A DNA stretch of 16,531 nt, taken from the NCBI GenBank assembly GCA_002792915.1, contig PFPF01000039.1, positions 1 to 16,531 on the forward strand, given 5' to 3'. The position numbers and the translations under genes were made by a program. Numbering within the stretch: the stretch's first letter is position 1; every line of letters starts with the position of its first letter. The notes under the pieces are model-generated. The model was given only the letters and a program-made list of their open reading frames with translations, did no database searches and was not told where the DNA came from. Source of the DNA: Candidatus Micrarchaeota archaeon CG_4_10_14_0_2_um_filter_60_11 (GTDB lineage: Archaea > Micrarchaeota > Micrarchaeia > Norongarragalinales > Norongarragalinaceae). Below are positions 1-7,012 of the stretch, in pieces.

Positions 1-159
1 CCGGCGCAGCCGCTGGCAGACGAAATCGAAGTTCTTGATTATGGTCTTGCTGCCCTGGATGAACACGGTCGCGCGCGGCATTTCGAAGCGCTCGCCCGTG
101 CTCTTGCGTTCGGGGAGCGCCGCGTACGCGCCGTCCAACAGCTGCTCGTAAGATTCCAT
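1..159 (-). CDS. Translation initiation factor aIF2 subunit beta, N-terminal part (cut by window edge)
   Basis: Only the first 53 codons are present; the gene runs off the left edge. The N-terminus begins MESYEQLLDGAYAALPE, then has a GERFEMPRA stretch and FIQGSKTIIKNF, which is the characteristic opening of archaeal aIF2-beta (eIF2-beta/eIF5 family). In that family the protein is part of the heterotrimer that delivers initiator Met-tRNA to the small ribosomal subunit; the C-terminal zinc-binding domain would lie outside the window. The ATG at 157-159 is chosen because the family motif starts right after it and a TATA-like box (184-192) lies about 26 bases before it, giving an almost leaderless transcript with no ribosome site. 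The presenilin-like gene ends 39 bases upstream on the same strand. Recognition is from family memory, with no search run. Confidence 0.88.
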   Translation of the reverse strand, partial: MESYEQLLDGAYAALPERKSTGERFEMPRATVFIQGSKTIIKNFDFVCQRLRR

Positions 160-183
160 TCGCAAAGGTTACGCACTCCAAGG

Positions 184-192
184 TTTAAAATA
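184..192 (-). promoter_or_regulatory. TATA-like box for aIF2-beta
   Basis: On the minus strand this reads TATTTTAAA. Its centre is about 29 bases before the ATG at 159, so transcription would start within a few bases of the start codon. This suggests a leaderless or nearly leaderless mRNA. Confidence 0.5.
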
Positions 193-198
193 GCAGGG

Positions 199-969
199 TT
201 AAAGCAGCGTGGAAGCCCAAAACGCGGCCAACCCTACCAGGACGCCGGCAACCAGGGGCGGCAGCGCGGGCCAGTAGCCCTTGCGCTTCTCGAGCAGGAA
301 AATCAAGGCGGTCACGCCGAGCATCGCGCCCGCGAGGCCGCAAAACGCCGCGAAAAGCGATATCTTCGCCGCGGAAACGATGAGCATGGCGGGAATCACG
401 AGGTCGCCCGTTCCCAGCTGGATTGAATCCTTGCCGTAGCCGATGGTTACAGCCAGCTCGGCGCCGCGCTTTTGCAGCCCCTGCGCCAGCGCGACCATGT
501 GCTTGGTCTTGAACACGGCGAGGTAATCGTAGCCCGCGAGCAATACGGCGAACAGCAATGCGGGAAACAAGTCGAGGCTGGCGCCGAACAGCGCGCCCAC
601 GACAACCGCGCCGAAGCCCAGCACGATTCCCTTGGAACGCGGCGCCAGGAGGCGCAAGGCGACCGCGGCCAGCGCGAGGACCAGCGCGGCTGTTTCCGAG
701 ACGAACAGCACGGCGGCGAGTTGCACCGCGAAGAACTCCAGGAAAAGCTCGGCGATTATGAAGAGCTTGGCGCCCTTGTAAAACTTTAGGAGGAGTATCA
801 GAACGGCGGTGGAAAATAGCACGTAAGCGACGAAGAACAGCGCGTTGTACGGGTCTGAGGGGTTCTCGACTATGCCCACTTGCGCGGCTATCAGGTTCCA
901 GCCGACAACGAGCGCGGCGGCCTGCGCGGAAAGGAACGCGAGGTACAGGTAAAGCGAGGCCCGCTTCAT
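199..969 (-). CDS. Presenilin-like intramembrane aspartyl protease (archaeal PSH family)
   Basis: A 256-residue, almost entirely hydrophobic protein with about nine membrane segments. The two family active-site signatures are visible: Y147-D148 in one late helix and G186-T187-G188-D189 (GxGD) in the next. A PAL motif (P234-A235-L236) follows in the last helix. These three motifs in this order define presenilin and signal-peptide-peptidase proteases (peptidase family A22), and the length fits archaeal homologues. Such enzymes cut transmembrane helices of substrate proteins, often remnant signal peptides; the substrate here is unknown. The soluble loop between the two aspartate helices (about 152-185) is short and includes a Lys/Arg-bearing stretch. 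The ATG at 967-969 sits about 26 bases after a TTATAA box (994-999), implying a leaderless message divergent from argS. Confidence 0.85.
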   Translation of the reverse strand: MKRASLYLYLAFLSAQAAALVVGWNLIAAQVGIVENPSDPYNALFFVAYVLFSTAVLILLLKFYKGAKLFIIAELFLEFFAVQLAAVLFVSETAALVLALAAVALRLLAPRSKGIVLGFGAVVVGALFGASLDLFPALLFAVLLAGYDYLAVFKTKHMVALAQGLQKRGAELAVTIGYGKDSIQLGTGDLVIPAMLIVSAAKISLFAAFCGLAGAMLGVTALIFLLEKRKGYWPALPPLVAGVLVGLAAFWASTLL

Positions 970-976
970 TGTAACG

Positions 977-999
977 CTTTTAATTCGCCCGCGTTATAA
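977..999. promoter_or_regulatory. Compact divergent promoter for the presenilin-like gene and argS
   Basis: Two TATA-like boxes lie in the 37-base gap. CTTTTAATT (977-985) is about 26 bases before the argS GTG at 1007. TTATAA (994-999) is about 27 bases before the ATG at 969 on the other strand. Each box therefore places transcript start on or next to its start codon, and the two core promoters interleave. Confidence 0.55.
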
Positions 1000-1006
1000 C
1001 CCTTTC

Positions 1007-2671
1007 GTGATTCTGGAAAAGGCAATCCAAGAAATCCGCGACCGCGTGGAACGCGACTACGGCTTCGCGCCGGCAGTGGGCGAACCGCGGCAGGGCTACG
1101 GGGACCTCGCGTTCCCCTGCTTCGAGCACGCGGCGGCGCACAAGGCCAGCCCCGCGAAGGCGGCGGAGGAAGTCAGCCGCGGGCTGGTTGGGCTCAAGCA
1201 CTTCGAGCGCGCCGAAGCGGCGAACGGGTTCGTCAGCCTGTATTTCTCGCCCGCATTTTACGCGGAAGCGCTCGCCGAATTCAAGGAAGGTTACGCGAAA
1301 AGCAACGCGGGCAAAAAGCGGAAGCTCGTAATCGATTATTCTTCGCCGAACGTGGGAAAACCGCTTCACGTGGGGCACATCCGCTCAACTATTCTCGGCG
1401 ACGCGTTCGCGCGCCTTCGCACGCACTCGGGCTGGAGCGTCACGCGCTCGAATTACCTGTGCGAAGCGGGCACGCAAGTCGCGATGCTCATGGTCGCGCT
1501 CGAGGAGTTCGGAATCGACAAGGTGAAGACCGAGCGGGACTTGCTGGACTGTTACGTGCGCATCTCGAAGCAATTCAAGGAGAACCCCGCGCTCGAGGAA
1601 AAGGCGCGCGACGCGCTCGAACGCATGGAGAACGGCGACGAAACCGTTTGGAAGGCGCTGCACAAGGTGCGGGAAATCTCGCTGGCTCCCGTGCGCAAGA
1701 ATTACGAGTTGCTGGGCATCGAGTTTGACGAGGAGATATTCGACAGCGTTCTCGTGCCTCGCTCGCTTGAAATAGTGGAGGAAGCCAAGAAGAAGGGCAT
1801 CGCGTTCAAGGACGAGCACGGCGAAACGGTCGTGAAGCTGGAGGACTACAAGCTCCCGAATTTCATCGTCTTGCGCTCGAACGGGACCACGCTTTACTCG
1901 ACTCGCGACCTCGCGCTCGCGGACGAGCGGTTCGAAAAGCGCGCTTTCGACGAATGCGTTTACGTGACCGCCTCCGAGCAGAACACGCACTTCAGGCAGG
2001 TCTTCAAGACGCTGGAATTGCTTGGCAGGGAATACGCGCCGCGCCTCAAGCACGTGGGCTTCGGCCTGATTTCCATTCCCGAAGGCAAATTGTCAACGCG
2101 CGAGGGCAGGGTACTGTTGCTGGAAGACTTTTTGAAGGCGGCGATTGAAACCGCGAAAAAGGAAGTGCGCGCCAGGCAGGATTACCCCGATGCTGAAGCG
2201 AACAAAATCGCCGAGCAAGTCGCAATCGGCGCGACCAAGTTCGCGGTTTTGCGCGTCACTCCCGAAAAGGGAATCGTGTTCAACCCCGCGGAAATCACGC
2301 GCTTCGAGGGGCACACCGGCGCGTTTTTGCAATACTCGGTCGTTCGGTGCCGCGGCATACTTGAAAAGGCGGGACGGCTGCCCGCGTTCAAGGCAGGCGG
2401 CGAGTTCGACGAGCATGAAAAACGCCTGTGCAAACGGCTGGCGGCGTTCCCGCGCGTAGTGGAAAGCGCCTCGCGCCAGCTCCAGCCGCACCAGTTGTGC
2501 GACTATTTGCTCGCGCTGGCGGACGACTACTCGGCGTTTTACGCGAACTGCCCCGTGTTGAAGGCTCCCGAGGCGGACAAGGCGAAGCGCCTCGCGCTCG
2601 TCAAGGCAACGCTCGGCACTCTGGAAGAAGGCCTGGACTTGCTTGGCATCCAGGCGCCCGAAAAAATGTGA
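1007..2671 (+). CDS. argS: Arginyl-tRNA synthetase
   Basis: A 554-residue class I aminoacyl-tRNA synthetase that charges tRNA-Arg with arginine using ATP in the cytoplasm. The N-terminal additional domain (about 1-95) is followed by the catalytic Rossmann fold, with SSPNVGKPLHVGHIRST at 112-128 containing the HIGH-type signature HVGH (121-124). KLSTREG (361-367) stands in the KMSKS position, and ArgS is known for a divergent form of this loop. The C-terminal helical DALR anticodon-binding domain runs from about 430 to the end and closes with a typical GLDLLGI-type tail. Length is normal. The GTG start at 1007 is preferred because the family N-terminus begins there and a TATA-like box lies 26 bases upstream, so the mRNA is probably leaderless. 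The carbonic-anhydrase-like gene follows after 10 bases and is probably co-transcribed. Confidence 0.97.
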   Translation: MILEKAIQEIRDRVERDYGFAPAVGEPRQGYGDLAFPCFEHAAAHKASPAKAAEEVSRGLVGLKHFERAEAANGFVSLYFSPAFYAEALAEFKEGYAKSNAGKKRKLVIDYSSPNVGKPLHVGHIRSTILGDAFARLRTHSGWSVTRSNYLCEAGTQVAMLMVALEEFGIDKVKTERDLLDCYVRISKQFKENPALEEKARDALERMENGDETVWKALHKVREISLAPVRKNYELLGIEFDEEIFDSVLVPRSLEIVEEAKKKGIAFKDEHGETVVKLEDYKLPNFIVLRSNGTTLYSTRDLALADERFEKRAFDECVYVTASEQNTHFRQVFKTLELLGREYAPRLKHVGFGLISIPEGKLSTREGRVLLLEDFLKAAIETAKKEVRARQDYPDAEANKIAEQVAIGATKFAVLRVTPEKGIVFNPAEITRFEGHTGAFLQYSVVRCRGILEKAGRLPAFKAGGEFDEHEKRLCKRLAAFPRVVESASRQLQPHQLCDYLLALADDYSAFYANCPVLKAPEADKAKRLALVKATLGTLEEGLDLLGIQAPEKM

Positions 2672-2681
2672 GGCGATTGCG

Positions 2682-3119
2682 ATGAGATTCATTCACCCGA
2701 AATCGGAAGTCGACCCGAAGGCAAGGCTGGGCGAAAACGTTTGCGTCTGCGCGTTCGCGTGCATCCGCGCGGACGAGGGCGAAATCGAGGTCGGCAACAA
2801 TTCGAACGTCCAGGAATCCTGCGTTTTGCACGGCAAGGGCGTCAGTATAGGCAAAAACGTTACCATCGGGCACGGCGCCATCGTGCACGGCTGCAAGGTG
2901 AACGACAACGTGCTCGTCGGGATGAACTCGACGCTGTTGGACGGCTGCGAAATAGGCGAGTGGAGCATAGTCGCCGCTGGCGCGGTGGTCACTCCGGGAA
3001 CCATGATTCCCCCGAACAGCGTGTGCGCGGGCGTTCCCGCGAAAATCCTGCGCCAAACAAGCGAAAAAGACCGCGAACTGATAACGCGGTCCTGGCAGGA
3101 ATACGCCGAAAGAATTTAG
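2682..3119 (+). CDS. Gamma-class carbonic anhydrase-like protein (left-handed beta-helix)
   Basis: A 145-residue protein built of hexapeptide repeats (patterns such as VSIGKN, VTIGHG, VLVGMN), ending in a C-terminal helix. The active-site set of the archaeal Cam enzyme is recognisable: H50, H64 and H69 correspond to the three zinc-binding histidines, and R29, D31 and Q44 to Cam Arg59, Asp61 and Gln75. The acidic loop that carries the proton shuttle in Cam is not obvious, which is common in short family members. If active it would hydrate CO2; related proteins can be inactive or have other acyl or ferripyochelin-like labels. The ATG at 2682 is chosen because the in-frame ATG at 2643 lies deep inside argS and the fold begins at FIHPKSEVDP. 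It lies 10 bases downstream of the argS stop, so an operon is likely. Confidence 0.85.
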   Translation: MRFIHPKSEVDPKARLGENVCVCAFACIRADEGEIEVGNNSNVQESCVLHGKGVSIGKNVTIGHGAIVHGCKVNDNVLVGMNSTLLDGCEIGEWSIVAAGAVVTPGTMIPPNSVCAGVPAKILRQTSEKDRELITRSWQEYAERI

Positions 3120-3147
3120 GCGAACGGCCTGCGGCTGAACGCGCGCG

Positions 3148-3196
3148 AAAACAAAAAATGAAAATAAAAAATTAGGGTTGGCGGGAAGGAACCGCC
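3148..3196 (-). terminator. Hairpin plus T-tract after the L10e gene
   Basis: On the minus strand, after the L10e stop, a GGCGG/CCGCC stem (3192-3196 with 3180-3184, seven-base loop) is followed by a strongly T-rich run (complement of 3148-3173). T-tracts are the known core signal of archaeal termination. The hairpin is symmetric and could also serve the rightward argS-carbonic anhydrase transcript, but that side has a weaker T-run. Confidence 0.5.
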
Positions 3197-3208
3197 GCGC
3201 TTTTGCTA

Positions 3209-3958
3209 TTACTTCTTCTTTTCTTCCTTCTTTTTGTCTTCCTTCTTTCCTGCCTCGGGCTTGGCTGCGGCTCCGGCCGCGGCTTCGGCGGGCGCAACCG
3301 CCGCTTCGCCTTCCTTGCCCGGCACGGGCGCGGCTGCGGTTGCGGCGACCGTTTCCGTTGCCTTGAGCGCCGCGACTTCCACCTTGACGGTCTCGATTGC
3401 CAGCGCTTCCAGCGGGAGCTTCAGGTTCTCGGCGTCCTTGCGGATGTCGCGCACCGCGTAATCGTAAATTCCCGGCAGTTTGATGCGGCCGCGCTTCAAC
3501 GCGGCCTTCGCGACGGGCAAGTCGGCCTGGCGCAGCCAAACCGAGAACACCGCGTCGCCCCTGTTCAGGCGCGCCATCCTGCCTTTCGGCTTGCCGAAGG
3601 CGAGCTTCATTCCGCCCGAGATGCGGTCCGCGCCGGCAACGCCCAGCGCGGCGTGCTCGCGGATGACTTGGTGCGGGTACTTCAGGACCCTGAACAGGTA
3701 GTTGTGCCCGATGGTTTTTTCGAGCAGCTTGTTGGTGGCCTGGCGGGCGGCCTCGAGCGCGTTGTCGCGCACGAAAATCGGGCTTTTCGCAACTAGTGCA
3801 ACCTCAACTTCCATGCGCTTGGGCGTGCCCATCTTCCACTGGCGAACGCGTGCGTGCGGCACTCCCTTCACGAAACTCTTGCGCGGGCGGTGGATGGACA
3901 CGCGCGTCCACGCCTGTCCCTTTACCGTCCTGCAAGTCTTAGCCGGCCTTAAACCCAT
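3209..3958 (-). CDS. rpl10e: Large-subunit ribosomal protein L10e (uL16 family) with a long charged tail
   Basis: The first 170 residues match archaeal L10e/uL16: MGLRPAKTCR at the start, a central VEVALVAKSP followed by DNALEAARQATNKLLEK, then RVLKYPHQVIREH, GADRISGGMKLAFGKPKGR, and a C-terminal ALKRGRIKLPG. This protein binds 23S rRNA near the peptidyl-transferase centre and tRNA-binding region. The usual archaeal form is near 170-180 residues; this one has 249. Residues about 175-249 form an extension, first moderately hydrophobic, then Ala/Pro-rich (205-235), then ending in a Lys/Glu block (238-249). A polypyrimidine run on the plus strand at 3209-3260 is simply these lysine and glutamate codons. 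The ATG at 3956-3958 is preceded by an AGGTG about ten bases upstream. The small membrane protein gene lies 98 bases upstream on the same strand. Confidence 0.93.
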   Translation of the reverse strand: MGLRPAKTCRTVKGQAWTRVSIHRPRKSFVKGVPHARVRQWKMGTPKRMEVEVALVAKSPIFVRDNALEAARQATNKLLEKTIGHNYLFRVLKYPHQVIREHAALGVAGADRISGGMKLAFGKPKGRMARLNRGDAVFSVWLRQADLPVAKAALKRGRIKLPGIYDYAVRDIRKDAENLKLPLEALAIETVKVEVAALKATETVAATAAAPVPGKEGEAAVAPAEAAAGAAAKPEAGKKEDKKKEEKKK

Positions 3959-4023
3959 TTGATTGTAACACCTTTGCGAGTAACCCTTAGAAACAGGATT
4001 TACTGGTAACTAAGAGTAGGGCT

Positions 4024-4049
4024 TGGAATAATTAAAAAACCTTGGTTTT
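4024..4049 (-). terminator. Possible terminator after the small membrane protein gene
   Basis: On the minus strand an AAAAC/GTTTT stem with a four-base loop (4036-4049) runs directly into a T-rich stretch (complement of 4024-4038), just after the stop at 4057. The stem is short, so the T-tract is the stronger part of the evidence. Confidence 0.35.
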
Positions 4050-4056
4050 GGGCAAA

Positions 4057-4467
4057 TTACTTCTTCTTGTAGGCGTAGTGCTTGGTCGCCTTCTCGATGA
4101 GGGCGCGGTGGTGCTCGCCGACCTGCGTCTCGTACTCCTCAATCGGGAAAACGATCTTGCCTGACTGGTAAATCATCAGTGCAACCACGGCCATGCCGAG
4201 CCAGAACAGGAACGACGCGACGGGACCTAGCAGGACGCCGAGCACGTCTTCCCCGCTGAACAAGTAGGGCGCGCCCATGGACCAAGTGAACAGCTGCTGG
4301 ATGAGTTCGGGCCGCGCGGTCGCAGTGTTGATTTTGTCGACCACGAGGAAGATGTTGTAAGCCGCTTCCGCGACCTTCAAAATCGCCGCGAGCACGAAGA
4401 ACGCTCCCGCGAGCTTGAGCAGGTGCATCCTGCGCCCGCCAATCTTGAACCACAAAATCCTGTGCAT
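4057..4467 (-). CDS. Small membrane protein of unknown function, two predicted helices
   Basis: I do not recognise this 136-residue protein. It has a short basic N-terminus (MHRILWFKIGGRR), a hydrophobic helix at about 16-43, a loop of roughly 30 residues, a second helix at about 75-100, and a hydrophilic C-terminal tail with HH at 119-120 and a final KKK. Two in-frame ATGs exist further upstream (to 4491), but the ATG at 4465-4467 is preferred: a GGGTGAG ribosome site sits 7 bases before it, the same spacing as at the divergent gene. The TATA box at 4502-4509 also predicts a transcript start near 4479, downstream of the earlier ATGs. It diverges from the secreted-protein operon and sits upstream of the L10e gene, separated from it by a probable terminator. 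Confidence 0.75.
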   Translation of the reverse strand: MHRILWFKIGGRRMHLLKLAGAFFVLAAILKVAEAAYNIFLVVDKINTATARPELIQQLFTWSMGAPYLFSGEDVLGVLLGPVASFLFWLGMAVVALMIYQSGKIVFPIEEYETQVGEHHRALIEKATKHYAYKKK

Positions 4468-4501
4468 CGCCAACTCACCCGCAACCATCACCCAAACCGC
4501 C

Positions 4502-4509
4502 TTTTAAAA
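4502..4509 (-). promoter_or_regulatory. TATA box for the small membrane protein gene
   Basis: TTTTAAAA, an exact palindrome, lies about 26 bases before an inferred transcript start near 4479. That leaves a leader of about 12 bases with a GGGTGAG site before the ATG at 4467 and argues against the upstream ATG at 4491. Confidence 0.55.
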
Positions 4510-4534
4510 CCCACCGTCGCGCGCCTGAAAACCG

Positions 4535-4541
4535 TTTTAAA
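4535..4541 (+). promoter_or_regulatory. TATA box and ribosome site for the secreted-protein operon
   Basis: TTTTAAA at 4535-4541 predicts a transcript start near 4563. This is followed by GGTGA (4565-4569), a consensus archaeal Shine-Dalgarno core, exactly 7 bases before the ATG at 4577. Confidence 0.6.
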
Positions 4542-4576
4542 CGCGCGGCACCCCCTGCTTAGCGGGTGAAATCCGA

Positions 4577-7006
4577 ATGCGCTTCGCTTTAGTCGCTTTT
4601 GCATTGCTGTTGTCCTCCTGCTTCGCTCTCGCGGCCTCGGACTTGAAGGAATTGAAAGTGCTGGACAAGACCGAAATCAAGTCCGTCGAGTTCGTTGACG
4701 TGCAGGGCGCGGTCCTGAACGGCAAGGCTTACTCGTTCGAAAAGGCGTTCGTGAAGATAACCTTCACCGCGAACGCGGTGGACGGCGACGGCGCTTTCGG
4801 CGAGGGCACGGCGGACTACGTCCAGAAGGCGTTCCTCCGCGGCGTGAAGCTCAAGGGCACGGGCACGCCGCCAGCGGCTTCAAGCATCGCGAACGGTTTC
4901 AAGCTCGAGTTTTCGGAGGCGCTCAAACCCGAGGCGTTCGTGGTGGAAAACGAGGGACGGCTCGTGCAATACATGGCGTCCCCAAACAAGCCTTATTCCC
5001 TCAAGGGAAGCGGCGTGGTTTTCGTGGACAAGGATACTGCCGGCACCGCGCCCAAGGCCGAGTTCAAGGAGCGCAAAAACGTTTACAGGGGAAAGTACAT
5101 CGATAAATTGGTTATAGACTTGGGCGGCTTGGCTCCGGCGTACTACGCGGCCGCGAAGTCCGGCGACAACTACAACAGCTTTTCCACCTGGGTGCTGACC
5201 GACAAGATAGAGGTAAGCCTGGACGACGTCGAACGCTACGACTTCGAGGGCGGGCTCGCCCCCACCAGGCTCGCCAGGCACGTGGTCCGCACGGCGTCGG
5301 AAGGCGAAGTGCCGCGGCTGCAAAGCGACAATGTCGGCGGAGGCTACGCGCTCTACGGCATTCCGATATTCAAAGACGCCGCGTTCTACACCCTGCCCGA
5401 AGCGGCGGCCACGGATGACGGCACCGGCAGGCTCGAAATAACGCTCCCGCCGGGCGAGAGCGGAGCGAAGCTCTACTGCACGAATTACCCGCTCCTCGAC
5501 GAGACGCAGCTCCTCGCGGAATACGCCTTGGGCGCGCTGACCGGCAAGGACGCGTGCGTCAACGCGAAAAACGCGGATTGCTTCCAAAAGTTCATGAAAA
5601 AACTAAGGGGCGACTACACTGCGGATGAAGAAACCGCGATTTTCAACTACTCGCGCTTCATCGAAACCGTCCGCGACCACGCGGGAGAAACGGAATACTC
5701 CGGAATCGCCGCGCACCTGAACGGAGAAAACCCGTCGGCCGCAAACGCGCTGAACTTCGTGGAAATGCCCCTTAGCGGCGGAAGCGCGTTCGCGGGCGGC
5801 TTGCACGCCTGTTACCTGCGCCTGCCCGTTGACGGTCCGCAAACGCAAACCGAAAAGACGTACATGGTCTATGGCGGCAACGAGGCGAACCTGCCGCTTT
5901 ACGCCGACGAAATCGAAAAATACTATCAAATCAACAACTCGGCGCCAACAGCGGGCGCGAAGCTCGACGCCGTCGACTTGAACGAGCGGGTGTTCGTGAA
6001 CGCGCAACTCGCCGCTGTGAATTACGGCGTGGAAACCGATGACGTGATAACGCTCGGCGGCTCCGCGCTCTCCATCGCGCTCATATCCGACGACGGCTAT
6101 TCCATCGAGGCAAGCGGCATGCAGCCCGTGAAATACGCTTACTCGCAGCTCGCCGAGCCCGTGAAGGGCGTGCTGCTCGCGCTGCAGGGATACGACTGCC
6201 CAGCCTCCGGCGGGCAGTGCTCGTGCCGGCTCGTCGGCGCGCCCGCGGCCGAGAAAAAGTCGCTGGCGGAAGAGCCGGGCGACGATTATTACATTTCACA
6301 GGAGCGACTGACTCCCGAACAGGCGCGAATCAACTGCGACAACCTCAAGGCGGCGGGAAGCGGCACTTACCAGGACGACAACGGCCTCACGCTCACGACG
6401 GCAGACCAAGCCGCGATTAACCGCTACTCGCAAACCGCGTCGGTCAAGGCGATGCAAACGGCTAGCCTCGCAAGCTCGACGCGCGTCAGCGCGAACTCCC
6501 CGAGCGGCGTCAACTGCCCGGTGAGCGGGGAATGCGGGAGCGTCGTTGATTCGGTGACGCTTGAAAAGTTCGAGCTGCTCAACAAATGCCCGCAGGTTGA
6601 CGAATTGAAGATTGCGCGCACTTCGGCGAGGACTGACGTTTGCGCGCGCTTCAAGGGTTACGTTGACTTCAGCTATGCCGACGCAAGCCTCGTAGGAGTG
6701 ACCGCGTCGTCTAGTTTCGGGATAAACCCCGGCGGGCTCTCGATATCCCAGACCTTCGCCGCCCAAGTCAAAGCGCCCGCCGCGGGCAGCGCAACGGGAA
6801 ACATCGAAATCGTATTCGCCTTGCCGAGTTATTTCAAGACCGTGGAAGACGCAAAGGCGAATTTCGAGCTGGGCATCAAAGCGAAACTAGCGGGGGACAA
6901 GGTTTGCCCAACCAAGGGCGTGTTCCAAATCACCTACAAGACGACGGCGCGCGAGGAGTACCTTGTTTACACGCCGAAATTTTATGACGGAAAGCTTCAC
7001 GGGTGA
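4577..7006 (+). CDS. Large exported protein of unknown function, probable lipoprotein or secreted protein
   Basis: An 809-residue protein with an N-terminal export signal: MR, then a hydrophobic core, then LSSC (12-15), which fits a lipobox, and ALA-AS (17-21), which fits an alternative signal peptidase I site. No further membrane helix and no sorting tail at the C-terminus are seen. The N-terminal half is rich in beta-type sequence and Tyr/Asp/Gly. A helical segment at about 305-380 follows, then more beta-type sequence. A Cys cluster C541-x6-C548-x-C550 and later Cys 587, 647, 653, 671, 689 and 777 could form disulfides or bind metal. I recognise no domain family. The stop overlaps the GGTGA ribosome site of the next gene, so the cupredoxin-like lipoprotein is very likely translated from the same mRNA. 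The ATG is fixed by the signal peptide and the GGTGA site. Confidence 0.85.
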   Translation: MRFALVAFALLLSSCFALAASDLKELKVLDKTEIKSVEFVDVQGAVLNGKAYSFEKAFVKITFTANAVDGDGAFGEGTADYVQKAFLRGVKLKGTGTPPAASSIANGFKLEFSEALKPEAFVVENEGRLVQYMASPNKPYSLKGSGVVFVDKDTAGTAPKAEFKERKNVYRGKYIDKLVIDLGGLAPAYYAAAKSGDNYNSFSTWVLTDKIEVSLDDVERYDFEGGLAPTRLARHVVRTASEGEVPRLQSDNVGGGYALYGIPIFKDAAFYTLPEAAATDDGTGRLEITLPPGESGAKLYCTNYPLLDETQLLAEYALGALTGKDACVNAKNADCFQKFMKKLRGDYTADEETAIFNYSRFIETVRDHAGETEYSGIAAHLNGENPSAANALNFVEMPLSGGSAFAGGLHACYLRLPVDGPQTQTEKTYMVYGGNEANLPLYADEIEKYYQINNSAPTAGAKLDAVDLNERVFVNAQLAAVNYGVETDDVITLGGSALSIALISDDGYSIEASGMQPVKYAYSQLAEPVKGVLLALQGYDCPASGGQCSCRLVGAPAAEKKSLAEEPGDDYYISQERLTPEQARINCDNLKAAGSGTYQDDNGLTLTTADQAAINRYSQTASVKAMQTASLASSTRVSANSPSGVNCPVSGECGSVVDSVTLEKFELLNKCPQVDELKIARTSARTDVCARFKGYVDFSYADASLVGVTASSSFGINPGGLSISQTFAAQVKAPAAGSATGNIEIVFALPSYFKTVEDAKANFELGIKAKLAGDKVCPTKGVFQITYKTTAREEYLVYTPKFYDGKLHG

Positions 7007-7012
7007 AACAAA

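Noticed and set aside
980..1378. Open frame antisense to the argS N-terminus
   Set aside because: It covers both the divergent promoter and argS and has no ribosome site or recognisable motif.
1385..2053. Long open frame antisense to argS
   Set aside because: High GC and skewed codon use leave several open frames opposite argS. Its translation is Arg/Val/Leu-rich with no domain pattern, while argS on the other strand is unmistakable.
3209..3260. Polypyrimidine tract that looks like a regulatory or simple-repeat element
   Set aside because: It is the complement of AAG/GAA codons for the Lys/Glu tail of L10e.
2601..3539. Open frame of about 310 codons spanning the ends of argS, the carbonic-anhydrase-like gene and L10e
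   Set aside because: It runs through two real genes and a terminator and is low-complexity (Arg/Gly/Ala) over the L10e tail.
3203..3796. Open frame opposite the L10e gene
   Set aside because: The start is a Leu/Phe run that is only the complement of Lys/Glu codons. L10e is clear on the other strand.
4468..4491. Upstream ATG pair for the small membrane protein
   Set aside because: The TATA box is only 11 bases before it, so it would not be in the transcript. The downstream ATG has a ribosome site at ideal spacing.
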